Assembly (NCBI GenBank): GCA_026545225.1
Contig: CM048847.1
Coordinates: 5,270,001 to 5,334,000, forward strand
DNA from: Cornus controversa
Lineage: Eukaryota > Streptophyta > Magnoliopsida > Cornales > Cornaceae
Direction: 5' to 3'
Length of the DNA stretch: 64,000 bases
Shown piece by piece: positions 1 through 12,500 of the stretch (the first letter of the stretch is position 1; each line of letters starts with the position of its first letter). The position numbers and the translations under genes were made by a program. The notes below the pieces were generated by a model that was not told where the DNA came from, did not search any database, and saw only the letters and a list, made by a program, of their open reading frames with translations.

Positions 1-701
1 ACCCCATCATAAAAACTTTGCACTAGCTGCCATTTTGGGTTAGCATGATGCAGACAAGATTTAAGAAGATCTTTTAATCTCTCCCACATCTCATGAAATT
101 GTTCTTGATCAATTTGGGTGAATCCGGTGATTGCTCGCTGAATGTCACTCGTCTTTTCCATTGGGAAGTATTTTTTTAAGAACTCTATTTGCATCTCCGC
201 CCATGAATGGATTGAGTTAGGTTCTAAGGAATTGAACCAACTTCTAGCTTTATCTTTTAAGGAGAATGGAAAGATCCGCAGCTTTAGATCATCCTTCGCA
301 AAGTGTGGTACACGAATGGTGGAACACACAGAAAGGAAGTAATCTAAATGCCGGTATGGATCCTCATTAGGGAGACTATGGAAACTATTAAGAAGATTGA
401 TGGTGGAGGACTTTATTTCAAATTGATTTGCCGCTACATCCGGAAATTGAATACATGAAGGTACTTCAAATGTAGTCGGAAGGTAAAAGTCCATAAGCAA
501 CTCTCCTTGAGGAGGAGGAGGTGGAGGTTGTTGTTCATGATTAAAAGGAGGTAGTCCGGGAGGTTGTCTTTCATTTGGGTCCATGTTTTCGGTCCTAGGC
601 AATATAGGGTCCCTAAAGGTTCCTCTACGTTGTCTAAGTGTTCTTTCAAGTTCAATATTACACGGAAGCAATGGAAGTGACAAGGACCGTCTACCTAGCA
701 T
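1..701 (-). CDS. gag: gag of Athila-like element A (partial, runs off edge)
   Basis: The frame opens at an ATG at 699-701 (MLGRRSLSLP) and stays open to the window edge, about 233 codons. A proline-rich stretch (PPPPPPQGE) near residue 65 is followed by the capsid-like Retrotrans_gag region with SWFNSLEPNSIHSW, a KKYFP block and PKWQLVQSFYDG, all typical of Athila/Tat Gag. Gag forms the particle that packages element RNA in the cytoplasm. The start is supported by the same ATG and N-terminus in element B at 60140. The nucleocapsid part would lie outside the window. It is closely similar to element B gag by eye. Confidence 0.75.
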   Translation of the reverse strand, partial: MLGRRSLSLPLLPCNIELERTLRQRRGTFRDPILPRTENMDPNERQPPGLPPFNHEQQPPPPPPQGELLMDFYLPTTFEVPSCIQFPDVAANQFEIKSSTINLLNSFHSLPNEDPYRHLDYFLSVCSTIRVPHFAKDDLKLRIFPFSLKDKARSWFNSLEPNSIHSWAEMQIEFLKKYFPMEKTSDIQRAITGFTQIDQEQFHEMWERLKDLLKSCLHHANPKWQLVQSFYDG

Positions 702-968
702 GCATTAATAGTAGAACAACACCTCAATACGCAAAATAAACAATAATATATACAAAAAAAAAATTCAATGAACTCAAACCCACTAATTTTAGACTTTATA
801 CTCACAAAGGGTTCCAACTTTAATCCTTTTAGATGCCCGCTATGTGGTATACCTAAAATCAAGAAATTTGAGAAATAAGAACAAGATATATACAAAAAAG
901 AATGAAAGAATTTCTAGCCTAAGAATTAAACCAGATTTAATCTTCCAATGGCGACAATTAAACCATAG

Positions 969-986
969 TCCCCGGCAACGGTGCCA
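969..986 (-). other. Primer-binding site of element A (tRNA-Asp type)
   Basis: On the minus strand this reads TGGCACCGTTGCCGGGGA, one base from the tRNA-Asp primer site common in Athila/Tat elements and seen in exact form in element B. It lies six bases (AAATTT) inside the LTR edge, the same spacing as in B. Confidence 0.85.
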
Positions 987-992
987 AAATTT

Positions 993-2409
993 TGATGTGG
1001 TTGGAACTTGAATAATATTGTAAGCATATTTTTGCTCCTTTTATCAAAATATAATTTAACCACTCGCAAGAGCACGAATCTTTGTAGATACGGTTCTATA
1101 TAGAGGGTATCGATCCCATGAGGACTAGTCGTAATTGTCTTAAAGAAAGATTACTTCCACTTTAATCCTAAAAACAAGGTTTTGAGTTTTTGTTTATAAA
1201 ACTATTCCATGAATGTAATAACAATAAATTTAAAGAGTAAAGGATAGGAGAGAGAACTAGGGGTGGTTTCCACCACTAGCCATTCACATGTTCATAAGTG
1301 TAGCAAGCTTGGGATTCATAACTTAAATGCTTAACAATGTCATTAGGCTTGTGACCTCAATGACATATCAAAAGATTAATGTGTGTGTCAACCTATCATA
1401 ATCCATCTTCAACAAGCATAGCTCTTCAACCTAACTAACTACCTAATTACCCTACTCTCTAAGTGAACCTACATGCATCTAAACTACCTTATCTTGGCAT
1501 GGTTTATACAAGCAAGCACTACACATTCATTTAAAGTACCATTACCTAGCCATCATTTGCATTTCTTGTGGAATATGCAAATGTTGTGCATTCATATGAC
1601 AAAATCTACTCTAAGACAAGAATAAACTTCACTTCAAATGAATATATATAAGAAATGTATAAGTGTACATTGTCACTAGACTAGATAATCAACATTTAAT
1701 TACAAATCCCAAAATGCTACAAAAATGAACAAGTTTACATGGCTAGGGGTTTCACCAACACCCTAGTAGAGAAGTTAGTTGCTCATGGCTGCCTTGCACT
1801 CTTCCATTGATGAAGAAAATAGAGCTTCAAGGTCTGGTTCAGCTCCTTCTTCTCCTCTCCCGAATGTCTCTCCTCTATATTCTGATGTGTGTGAGAGATC
1901 TATGAGAAATGGCCTCTTTTTATGCTTTATGGCCTCCTTTTCAACCTTGGGGCCCACCATAAATATATATATATCAATATATATACCAAATACATCAAGA
2001 AGGTCCCCAAAGGTCTTGTTCAAGTTAGACAATCCCTCTAAGTCGTGCAAAAAGGGGGATTTTGTTGCAAGTGGGAGAGCAGGTGAGCAAGTGGGCAAGT
2101 GGCTCTGCAGAATCTCAATCAATCGAGATTGGATCTCGATTGATCGAGATTTCGATCAATCGAAGTAAGATCTCGATCAATCGAGATCTCGATTGATCGA
2201 GATCAACATCTCGATTGATCGAGATGCCTTAGCTACAAATCTAACTTTTCTCTTCAGCTGCAAAAAGCCTCAAATTTTTCTCCTTTTCCTACAAGACCTG
2301 CAATACATCAAAAACACAAAAATACCATAAACATATCTTGGTAAACGTAGAAACGGGATTAACATATGCAATAAAGAGGGTTCAAATGTATAGAATTGAA
2401 CACTTATCA
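993..2409 (-). repeat. 5' LTR of Athila-like element A
   Basis: The repeat is 1417 bp and on the minus strand runs from TGATAAGTGTTC to CCACATCA, with TG...CA ends. Its limits are set by alignment with the LTR of element B (58461-59850): both start at TGATAAG and end at ACATCA directly before AAATTT and the primer site, with unrelated sequence outside. It contains an AT-rich TATA-like tract (about 1962-1985) and, upstream of it in LTR orientation, a cluster of TCGATYRATCGA motifs (2112-2227). Open frames at 1775-2168 are unsupported. The partner 3' LTR is outside the window, so this insertion cannot be dated here. Confidence 0.85.
2112..2227. repeat. Cluster of TCGATYRATCGA near-palindromes (element A LTR)
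   Basis: About six copies of a motif of the form ATCTCGATTGATCGAGAT (8-base inverted arms around two central bases) lie within 115 bp, some directly abutting. The same motif recurs in the LTR of B, in the Tekay array LTRs and at 63151-63478. Confidence 0.9.
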
Positions 2410-2489
2410 GCGTGTGTAAGCATGGTGGATATGTGTAAGAAGTAAAAATTTCTTGAACTTAAAATTTTTCTTCTTGTGTATATAGCAAA

Positions 2490-3660
2490 ATGCCTCCAAG
2501 AAGAGTGCGAGACATAGGTGTTAATGCTCCTCAAAAGCCAATGGATGGAACACAATTTATGCGTGATATGGCGGATACTATGAGACGGATGGCTAGGGAA
2601 GCCAGAGAAGAAGAGGTTCAGGCTTTGCCTAGGGTTGCCTTGTGCCAACAGATGATGGCTATGAGAGAATATGTGAAATTCAAGCCACCTACTTTTGATG
2701 GCGCACGGGATCCGCTAATGGCGGAGAGTTGGATCGATCAAACTCATAAACTTATGGTTGCTCTTGCAATCGATGAGGACTTAAAAGTAGGAGTGGTGAC
2801 ACTTCACTTATAAGGGGAAGCCGATCGGTGGTGGCAATTCATTGGGAATGTCTACAACACCGAGACTATGGACTGGGAGACCTTTAAGGGGTTATTTTTT
2901 ATAAGTTCTTTCCAGCTTTAGTAAGAGACTGGATGAGACAAGAGTTCATAAATCTAGTCCAAGGGGACTTAGATGTTATGGGGTATGAGACCAAATTTAC
3001 CTCATTGGCTCGTTTTGCCCCAGAGATGGTAGCTAATGAAGAGCTAAAGCTGAAAAAGTTTATGAAAGGACTGAAGACTTCTATTAGAAATAGGGTATCC
3101 ATTCTAGGTTTGAGGACCTACAGTGAGGTGGTTGATAGAGCCTTGGTGGCTGAAGAGGATGACAGAGACACTCAAAGGTTGTGGGACTCTAAACAATAAG
3201 AAAAGGGTGCGGGGGCATCTTCGGGGGGCCAAGGCCAGAAGAATAACAGGGAGGGAAGATTTGGTTTACAGCAGCAGCAACAGACTCGCCTGGTACCTTC
3301 ATTACCCTTGCCCACCAGATCTACACGATCTAGAGTGCTGTGCTATAATTGCCAGTAGATTGGCCATTATAGTAGAGAGTGCCCGCATGGACATGTGGTG
3401 GCATCCGTACCCACAAAAATAGTGAGGGAAAGGGTGTGTTACTATTGTAAGCAACCTGGGCACATGAGGTCTAGTTGCCCACAGAGACAGGGGACACCGA
3501 GCGGTACAGGGTCTCAACAGAGGGTTGGACAGACAGCTACGGTTCAGTCTGGCTTTAGGGCGTTACCGTCACCTCAGCCAGCACAGTCAGCTCAGGAATC
3601 TCGGTTAGCGAGGGGTCCTACACCTGCTTCTAGTTAGCAGTCAGGGTTATAGGGGACTGG
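2490..3660 (+). pseudogene. gag: gag remnant of element C
   Basis: The start MPPRRVRD matches the MPPRRARE start of the array Gag. Recognisable parts in order are the helical N-terminal region with FMRDMADTMRRMARE, the capsid-like Retrotrans_gag region (about 2660-3190, including REFINLVQGDLDVM and FTSLARFAPEM), and a zinc-knuckle region around 3340-3480 with CYYCKQPGHMRSSC visible. The tail is rich in serine, glutamine and proline. The reading frame is broken several times, so no functional Gag is expected. Confidence 0.85.
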
Positions 3661-6651
3661 TCAACAGTCGCGGGGCTGTGTGTTTACACTTGCTCCGACA
3701 GAGGACGTATCAGGACCGTTAGTGGTCAGAGGTATTTTCTGGGCTAGGGTGTTGATAGATTCAGGTACATCACATTCATTCATATTTATTGCATTTGCTT
3801 GTGCCTTGGGGCTGAGGGTGTCGTCATTGGAGTCACCATTGTCCATTGATACACCGATTAGGGGTAAGGTTACCATGGATAGAGTGTGTCGATCTTGTGA
3901 GATCAAGGTTGCTAGGCGTCGACTAGTGTTCGACTTTCTGTTGCTAGACATGACCACTTTTGATATCATTCTAGGTATGGACTGGTTATCTACATTTAGA
4001 GCCACGATTGATTGTCTCTATAGGAGAGTAATAGTGTGCACACCTGAGGGTGATTGCTTTTATTTTGTAGGAGAGAGGAAAGATTTCTACGTTCCGTCTC
4101 TACCTAGTTTCGGTGTGAGGGATGGGGTTGGATATTTCCTAGCTAGCTTATTAGCCGAGGAGGACAAGATTGTGACTAGTGGAGGATTTCCACCGGTGGT
4201 TCGAGAGTTTGTGGATGTGTTTCCGGGGGACTTGACAGAGTTACCCCCGATGAGAGACGTAGTGTTTAGCATTGATCTTGCTCCTAGTACTGTGCCTATC
4301 TCTATGGCACTGTACCAGATGGCACCGACAGAGTTGATGGAGTTAAAAGATCAGTTGCAAGAGTTGTTAGACAAGAAATTTGTACGACCTAGTACATCAC
4401 CTTGGGGAGCTCCGGTCCTATTTGCTAAAAAGAAGGACGGATCTTTACAGTTATGCATAGACTATCGTAAGTTGAACCAAGTAACGATTAAGAACAAGTA
4501 TCCTTTGCCAAGGATAGATGACTTGCTTGATCAGCTTAAGGGTTCGACTTGTTTTTCAAAAATTATCTTGAGGTCGGGGTATTACCAGTTGAGGGTAAGG
4601 GAATAGGACATTTCGAAGATAGCCTTTCGAACTAGATATGGCCACTATGAGTTTATGGATTTGATGAACTGGATATTCAGGGTGTACCTGGATAGATTTG
4701 TGGTGGTCTTCGTGGACAACATTCTTGTGTATTCTTCCTCTATAGAGGAGCATGAGATCCACTTGAGGACAGTGTTGCAAATTTTGAGAGAACATCAGTT
4801 GTATGCCAAATTTGAAAAATGTTAATTTTGGCTAACGGAGGTGAAGTTCCTTGGACACGTGGTGTTGGAAGGAGGAGTATCGGTAGACCCTTCTAAGATA
4901 GAAGCGGTAATTGATTGGGAAAGGCCTAAGAACGTATTCGAGATACGTAGCTTCTTGGGTTTAGCAGAATACTACCAGCGTTTCGTGAAAGACATTTCGA
5001 AGTTAGCAGTACCGATGACCAAGCTTACTCGTAAAGGAGTTAAGTTTGAGTGAAACGAGGCTTGCGAACATTCCTTTATGGAATTGAAGCATAGATTAAC
5101 TAGCGCTCCGATTTTGATTATTCCCGAGTGCGGTTTGGGTTATGTCATCTACTGTGATGCTTCACGGGATGGTTTGGGATGTGTGTTGATGCAGACCGAG
5201 AGGGTTGTTACATATGGTTCCTGGCAGATGAAAATCCATGAGCAGAATTATCCAACTCATGACTTGGAGTTAGCGGCGGTAATTTTTGCCTTGAAAACGT
5301 GGAGGCATTATCTCTACGGAGAGAAGTTTAAGGTTTTCTCCGATCATAAGAGCTTGAAGTACCTTTTTACACAAAAGGACTTGAATATGAGGCAAAGGAG
5401 ATGGGTTGAATACATAGAAGATTACAACTTTGATCTTCAGTATCACCCGGGAAAGGCTAATGTGGTTGCCGATGCATTGAGCCGGAAGCCACATGGCACT
5501 TTAGCTAGTATTGTCATCCGAGAGTGGAAGATGATGGAAGACATCTCGGTCAGTGAGAGTGATGGATAAGCTACTTTGTTCACACTCATAGCGCAACCAA
5601 CTCTAGTGAGTAGAGTGGTTGAGGAGCAGGGGCATGACACCGAGTTAGAGAGCATTCGCACTTTGATTACGAATGGTGAAACAGTGGAAGATTGGACTAT
5701 CCATTCGGACAGAGGTCTGAGGTTTAGAGGCAAGATGGTTGTTCCATTGGCCTGTAGGGATGAGGTCCTGAGGGAGTTTTATAGCTCCAGGCTAGCAGTA
5801 TATCCTGGTGGTACCAAGATGTACCATAGTCTTCGTAGATAATATTGGTAGAAGGGCATAAAAAAAGACGTCGCACAGTTTGTGGCGAGGTGCCTCACTT
5901 GTCAACAAGTGAAGGCCAAGCATCAGAGATCGACAGGATGGTTACAGTCATTACCGGTGGCTATGTGGAAGTGGGAACACGTCACTATGGACTTTGTGAC
6001 AGGGTTACCTAGGACGAGGAAAAGTCATGATGCAATTTAGGTCATTGTAGATAGATTGACCAAGGTGGCTCACTTCCTTCCGATTCGAGTGACTGATGAA
6101 GTGGATACTCTTAGTCGGTTATACATTGACCAGATTTTGAGACTACACGAAGTGCCAGTTTCCATTGTGTTCGATAGAGATCCGAGATTCACGTCATAAT
6201 TTTGGCAGAGTTTTCAGGCTGCTCTTGATACGAGCATTCATTTTAGTACGGCTTTTCATCCTCAGACAGATGGTCAATCAGAGTGTACTATTCAAGTCTT
6301 GGAGGATATGCTTAGAGCATGTGCACTTGATTTTCGAGGCAACTGGGAGGATCACCTTCCATTGGTGGAGTTTGCATATAATAATAGCTACCAAGCTAGT
6401 ATTGAGATGGCTCCATTTGAGGCTTTGTATGGAAGACCTTGTAGGTCACCAGTTTGTTGGATAGAGGTCAGGGAGATAGTGGCTTTGGGGCTAGATATAG
6501 TCCAAGAGACTATAGAAAAGATAAAGATCATACGACAACATTTGCTTACGGCTCAGAGTCGTCAAAAAAGCTATGCCGACAGGAGGTGAAGGCCTTTAGC
6601 ATTTGAGGTGGGGGACCACGTCTTCTTAAATGTCTCACCATGGTAGGGTTT
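3661..6651 (+). pseudogene. pol: pol remnant of element C (protease, RT, RNase H, integrase)
   Basis: Domains follow in the usual Ty3/gypsy order. The aspartic protease has [11 protein letters not shown] and ILGMDWL. RT has [20 protein letters not shown] and [12 protein letters not shown]. RNase H has [24 protein letters not shown] and [10 protein letters not shown]. Integrase has a zinc region (CLTCQQ) and a core with [11 protein letters not shown] and [10 protein letters not shown]. Each block aligns with the array Pol, on the opposite strand. The frame is broken many times. The interruption at 6651 falls between the integrase core and the GPY/chromodomain end, and the remainder is at 56281-56663. 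Confidence 0.9.
6647..6651. repeat. Target-site duplication, left copy (GGTTT)
   Basis: GGTTT directly precedes the first base of LTR1 (TGTCACG) and is repeated exactly at 56281-56285 after the last base of LTR7. Five bases is the normal duplication size for Ty3/gypsy integrase. Only one pair flanks the entire seven-LTR block. Confidence 0.95.
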
Positions 6652-7030
6652 TGTCACGCCCCGGTTTCCGACACCCGGTTAGGAGCGAAGGGAACGGGGG
6701 TGAATCCGTAATTTCACCTCAAGTCCTCACAAATTACTCTCATTATAATCATTTCTATTGCGGAAGCATTCTATATGCACACCCTTCAAGTGGCATTAGA
6801 TCATCAAAGGCCCTTGCACATGATTTTCACCTTTAGTTCTATACATATAAACCACTAAGTTCCGGACCTCAACTTTTTACACAGATGGAATTTGATTATG
6901 AAACCTATACCATTGGATATAGCTTTCAAAAATACTCAAGTTCAAAAAAAACCACACTCAATTCCGATTTAAAACGAAGAAATTACATCGAAACGAAGTT
7001 TGGACAAATTTTGAACCTTGCTGTGAATAG

Positions 7031-7276
7031 TAATCTCGATCAATCGAAATTGGATCTCGATCAATCGAAATCCATCTCGATTAATCGAGATTTTGACCCC
7101 ATCAATCGAAGAAAATAGCCTCTCGGTACTTTGGACCTGCAATATTTCGATTGATCGAAGTTGGGACTTCGATTGATCGAAATAAAGCTTAAAAATCCAT
7201 AAAAACTCGCAACCATTTCGATCAATCGAGATGGGCATCTCGATTAATCGAAATGGGCATTTCGATTAATCGAAAT
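7031..7276. repeat. Cluster of TCGATYRATCGA near-palindromes (array LTR)
   Basis: Eight full copies and one half copy lie in 246 bp, including perfect 16-bp palindromes of the form TTTCGATTAATCGAAA. The same cluster occurs in the other LTRs at 14796-15041, 22596-22841, 30399-30644, 38199-38444, 45999-46244 and 53801-54046, giving more than fifty copies in the array. It is the same motif as in the Athila-like elements, although the LTRs are otherwise unrelated. Confidence 0.9.
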
Positions 7277-7302
7277 GTACTGCCCAGTTTTTCCCAAACA
7301 CC

Positions 7303-7310
7303 TATATAAG
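7303..7310 (+). promoter_or_regulatory. Candidate TATA box on the plus strand (antisense to element)
   Basis: TATATAAG sits in the context CACCTATATAAGATC, 27 bp downstream of the motif cluster as read on the plus strand. It matches the plant TATA consensus better in this direction than in the coding direction (TATATAGG). It is repeated in every LTR at the same offset, for example 15068-15075. Use in either direction is inferred, not shown. Confidence 0.4.
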
Positions 7311-9475
7311 ATCAATTTGAACCCAAATCTCAACCAAACCACCTTAGATCATTCATAACTCATATGAATCATCTACCATTGATATAATATCATACTCACA
7401 CATCAACCTACACATTTGAATCTCAAATCTTGTATAATCATAGAAAATTCATCCAAAGTTCACAATGCACATAAAATTCAAGTGAACCAAACCATCCTCA
7501 TTTTTCCAAAGGTGATCCTCATTAACCCAACCATACAATCTAACTTATACATTGAGATCCTACAACCATGATTCCAAAATAAATCCACAACTCTAAACAT
7601 TTATATCCACGAAATTAAAATACAAGAGACAGAAGAATGCATTCATCCATTTAAATTCCAAATCCATACATAATCCATGGAACCATACACATAAGAATTC
7701 AAATGGCCCTTCTTGCATACATTCTACAAGTCTCAAATGAAGGAAGCCATTATACATACATTTCTCAAAAATCACTTTCCTACAAGTGTGGCACTTACAT
7801 TTGGATTTCACATACATAAGAAGGTACAAATGTAAAGGCAACACCACAACCATTGTCTACATGCCACAAGCCGGCATGGACATTTATCTACATCTCAAAA
7901 GAGCAAAAGTCCAAAAATAAGCTCAACATATCCATAGAGCCAATCATGCTTCGTCTTCCATTGGCGCCTTATCTAAAAATGTTTATATAAATATGGGGTG
8001 AGCAACACTGCGGCTCAGTAGGAATGATCCACCCAACCCCACTCTAACTCAGGCAGCCATGCATGGATGCATATGAAATCCCTACATGTCTACATGACAA
8101 GTATACATGCTTTTAACCCATAAACAAACACGTTTTTCAAATCATGCGTGATGCTTCACATCTCAATGCATCTACATATGCATATATATATATATATATC
8201 CAATTGAGCAAGCCACAATATATATATATATAACTCACGCCACATAAATCCAGAAATCACTTCAATGGGGACTAGCTTATCACTCCATCCATAGTAAGGG
8301 TCTCTTCGGCACCCAAACTCTGCTTGTGCTTTATCGGTTTACTAATCCGAAGGGAGCACCTCCTCTTGGCCAAGTTTTGGGTCTTTCACCCTAGGGACCA
8401 TTCCCTCACCTTAATTCTCAATGTTGTCACGCCCCAAAAACTCGCTTTTCACATAGTGCACATAATCACATCAATGCACTTATTCCACACCATGAATGCA
8501 TTTTCTTTTGTCAAATCAATGCATTTTCCTTTCCCTCAAGATTGTCACAATGCCATAACACTCATACCATGAAAATCACCATGCTTATGCATTTAACAAG
8601 GAAAATCATATCTTTCATGCACAAGTCTATAAAATTCACATTTTTCATGTTTTCACCGAATGATCACATTTTTCATCAAGCACATTCATAGTCTCATTTG
8701 CACATACACAACATATATAAGTTCTAACCAACATGCTAGACATTGATACATGCATAATCACATTAGTATACATATATACACATATACATAACCCTAAACT
8801 CAAGAAATCCCAATCTATCTTTCATGTCACAATTATGTGACCTATAGAATCAAAGTAAAGATGAGTCTAGCACCCCTACCTCAAATTCCCAAGCTTGGAA
8901 TCCAACTTTGAGAAATTCCAGCTTTCTCAACTTCACAAAACGGAGACTTTGATCGGTTCAAACCGATGCCCTTGATGTCCCCTACACACTTTCCTTCTTT
9001 AAGATCTTCCAAATCACACCTTAAGGCCCTCAAACTCTAGAGAGAAGGGAGAGAGATGAAGTGGGATACATAGAGAGAGAGAGAGATCTGTAAAATGAAA
9101 TGTCTCAGACCCTTTTCGATATTTATCTCAACCCTAGGGGCGCGAAATGACCATTTTACCCCTAGCCACTTTATGTACCTTCCCGAGCTCGGAATTAATT
9201 CCTGAAAACTCCGTTGGACTCGAAATCACTTCCTTAACATTCTAAATATTTCGTTTAGTTCCCAAAATTCCCGGACCCACTTAACCTAATCCCGGGCCCC
9301 CGTTGACCAAAAAGTCAAACTTTCCCAAAAGTCGCCAAAACTTCCCAAAACCATATTCCAACCTTCTAAACATGTTTCCTGCATCCAAAACATGTTAAAT
9401 ATCATTTAAAATGCATTTAAAGCAATAAATGACAAAAATAAAAAAAACCGGCCAAAATTGGGCACGGTCTCTACA

Positions 9476-9486
9476 ACCTCCCAACC
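9476..9486 (-). other. Polypurine tract, unit 1
   Basis: The minus strand reads GGTTGGGAGGT immediately before the LTR start TGTAGAGACC. This is the expected primer for plus-strand DNA synthesis. The same tract lies next to each LTR at 17276, 25079, 32879, 40679 and 48481. Confidence 0.8.
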
Positions 9487-9521
9487 TTATAAGAATTTCG
9501 TCCTCGAAATTAGAATGTACC

Positions 9522-12500
9522 TCAAGTGATGAACAACTCGGGATACTTTGAGCGGACTTCTTGTTCTCGCTCCCACGTAGCCTCCTCCACCCCATGATGC
9601 ATCCAAAGCACTTTAACCAATGGAATGGTTTTGCCCCGAAGCACTTGTTCTCTAGTGTCCAAAATCAGAATCGGCCTCTCCTTGTATGACACGCCCTCCT
9701 CCACCTCAAGGTCTGCCCAATCAAGCACATGTGAAGGGTCCGGTTCATACTTCCTCATCATAGACACATGGAAAGTGTTGTGCACACTTGACAATTGCGG
9801 TGGCAATGCCAAGCGATAAGCAACCTCTCCTACCCGATCCAAAATCTCAAATGGCCCGATAAATCGTGGTGCAAGCTTGCCACTACGACCGAACCTCATC
9901 AAACCTCTCCGTGGTGAGACCTTCAGAAAAACATGATCTCCCACCTCAAATGCCAATGGTCGCCGTCTTCTATCAGCATAGCTTTTTTGACGACTCTGGG
10001 CTGTAAGCAATCTTTGTCGAATTAACTTGATCTTCTCTGTGGTTTCCCGAACTAAATTCGGTCCCAAAGAAACTGTCTCCCCTACATCAGTCCAACAAAC
10101 AGGTGACCTACACGGTCTACCATACAAAGCCTCAAATGGAGCCATCTCAATGCTAGCTTGATAGCTATTATTGTATGCAAACTCCACCAAAGGAAGGTGA
10201 TCCTCCCAACTGCCCCGAAGATCAAGTACACATGCTCGTAGCATATCCTCCAGAATCTGTATAGTACGCTCTGACTGACCATCCGTCTGAGGATGAAAAG
10301 CAGTACTAAAGTGAAGGTCCGTATCAAGTGCTGCCTGGAAACTCTGCCAAAATCGAGATGTAAATCGCGGGTCTCTATCTGAAACAATAGAAACTGGCAC
10401 GCCATGAAGCCTAAGGATCTGCTCAATATACAATATACTGAGAGTATCCACATCATCTGTCACTCTAATGGGAATAAAATGAGCTACCTTCGTCAATCTG
10501 TCAACGACCACCCAAACTGCGTCGTGACCCTTCCTCGACCTTGGAAGCCCCGTCACAAAATCCATAGTGACATGCTCCCATTTCCACATAGCCACAGGCA
10601 ATGGCTGCAACAACCCCGCTGGTCTCTGATGCTCGGCCTGCACTTGTTGACAAGTGAGGCACCTCGCCACAAACTGAGCTACTTCCTTTTTCATACCCTT
10701 CCACCAATACTGTCGTCGTAGGTTATGATACATCTTGGTACCACCCGGATGTACTGCTAGTCTCGAGTTGTGAAACTCCCTCAAAATCTCATCTCGACAA
10801 GCTAAAGGAACAAACGTCTTCCCTTTGAATCTCATGCTCTCATCTGAATGAACTGTCCATCCTTCCACCACTTCACCACCCGAAATCCGTATGCGAATAG
10901 TCTCAACCTCACTATCCTTCCTCTGCTCTTCAATCACTCTACTCACAAGAGTTGGTTGAGCGATAAGAGTAAATAACATTTCCGTTCCATCATCCTCACT
11001 GAAATGTAATCCCATTTCTGGGATGTCTTCCATCATCTTCCACTCCCGTATGGCTAAGCTCGCTAAGCTACCATGTGACTTCCTACTCAGTGCATCCGCC
11101 ACTACATTGGCCTTTCCCGGATGATATTGTAAGTCGAAGTCATAGTCCTCCATATACTCCATCCACCTCCGTTGCCTCATATTCAAATCCTTTTGTGAGA
11201 AAAGGTATTTGAGACTTTTGTGATCCGAAAACACTTCAAACTTCTCACCATACAAATAATGTCTCCACACCTTAAGTGCAAAGATCACGGCTGCCAATTC
11301 CAAGTCGTGTGTCGGGTAATTTTGTTCGTGCGTCTTCAACTGCCTTGAACCATACGCCACTACTTGTTCGGTTTGCATTAGCACACATCCCAAACCAAGT
11401 CGTGAAGCGTCACAATAAATTGTATACCCCAACCCACGTTCTGGAATGATCAAAATTGGAGCCGAAGTCAACCGGCTCTTCAATTCCATGAATGCATGCT
11501 CGCAAGCATCATCCCACACAAACTTCACTCCTTTTCGGGTAAGCTTTGTCATTGGTGCTGCCAATCGCGAAAAGTCCTTCACAAACCTCCGATAATACCC
11601 TGCCAATCCCAAGAAACTACGTATCTCAAATACGCTCTTAGGCTTTTCCCAAACCATCACCGCCTCTATCTTGGATGGATCTACGGTTACTCCTCCTTCG
11701 GCCACAACATGCCCAAGGAATTTCACTTCTTCTAGCCAAAATTCACATTTTTCATATTTGGCATATAATTGATGTTCTCTTAGCAGCTGCAACACAATCC
11801 TCAAGTGACCTTCGTGCTCCTCTTCCGAAGACGAGTACACTAGGATGTCATCGACAAATACAACCACAAACTTGTCCAAGTAAGCATTGAACACTCTATG
11901 CATTAGATCCATGAATGCCGCCGGTGCATTTGTCAAACCAAATGGCATCACCAAAAATTCATAATGCCCGTATCGTGTGCGAAAAGCAGTTTTTGGAATG
12001 TCCGCCTCTCTAATCCCCAACTGATAGTAGCCCGACCTCAAGTCTATCTTTGAGAAACACCTCGAACCCTTAAGTTGATCGAACAAGTCATCTATCCTTG
12101 GCAAGGGATACTTATTTTTGATCGTTGCCCGATTCAACTTCCTATAGTCAATGCAAAGCCGCAAAGACCCGTCCTTCTTCTTAGCAAAAAGAACCGGAGC
12201 TCCCCAAGGCGATGTACTAGGGCGTACGAATCCCTTGTCTAGTAGCTCTTGTAATTGGTCCTTCAACTCTTTCAACTCAGCCGGTGCCATTCGGTACGGT
12301 GCCATAGAAATGGGCGCGGTACCTGGAGCAAGATCTATCACAAACTCCACTTCTCGTTTCGGAGGCAACTGTGTCAATTCCCCCGGAAATACGTCCATAA
12401 ACTCACACACTACACGAGGAAGCTCTCCAAGTGTCTCATCATCACCATCAACTAGTAGGCTCGCTAAGAAATGCCCAAGCCCTCTCTGATCACTCAAACC

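Larger units (their letters stand above)
1..2409 (-). mobile_element. Athila-like LTR retrotransposon A, 5' part
   Basis: This is a Ty3/gypsy element of the Athila/Tat branch, read on the minus strand. Visible parts, in element order, are the 5' LTR (993-2409), a tRNA-Asp type primer site (969-986), a leader (702-968) and the start of gag (701 to the window edge). The rest, including the 3' LTR, lies off the left edge. It is closely related to element B at 58461-64000, which points the other way. It abuts the leader of the old Tekay element C at 2410, between that element's 5' LTR and its gag, so it inserted there after C. The visible part looks whole. Confidence 0.85.
2410..6651 (+). mobile_element. 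Old Tekay/Del-type element C, left fragment
   Basis: This is a degenerate Ty3/gypsy chromovirus on the plus strand. A short leader (2410-2489) is followed by gag and by pol as far as the end of integrase, where the Tekay array interrupts it at 6651/6652. The sequence resumes at 56281 in the same pol region, and the GGTTT duplication on both sides proves a simple insertion. Element A cuts it at 2410, so its primer site and 5' LTR are not in the window. It is broken in many places (roughly ten or more), which makes it the oldest element here. Its protein is clearly related to that of the array but well diverged, so it is a different family of the same lineage. Confidence 0.9.
6652..9475 (-). 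repeat. LTR1 of the array (3'-terminal LTR)
   Basis: The repeat is 2824 bp, with ends TGTCACGCCCC at the left and GGTCTCTACA at the right. In element orientation it runs TGTAGAGACC to GGGGCGTGACA. It holds no credible coding sequence. Inside are the TCGATYRATCGA cluster (7031-7276), a plus-strand TATATAAG (7303-7310), two AT tracts (about 8181-8232; the first is (AT)9) and a GA-rich run near 9070-9095. It is about 35 bp shorter than the other six and has about six private substitutions, the most divergent together with LTR7. That fits it being one of the two original LTRs. Confidence 0.95.

Noticed and set aside
1775-2168. Overlapping open frames of 115 and 129 residues on both strands
   Set aside because: Both lie in the LTR of element A and have no family features. 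The equivalent region of the LTR of B does not keep them.
6885-7238. Open frames of about 80-90 residues inside the array LTRs, rich in DQSK/SINRD
   Set aside because: They are translations of the TCGATYRATCGA cluster, which stays open in several frames. No protein family resemblance.
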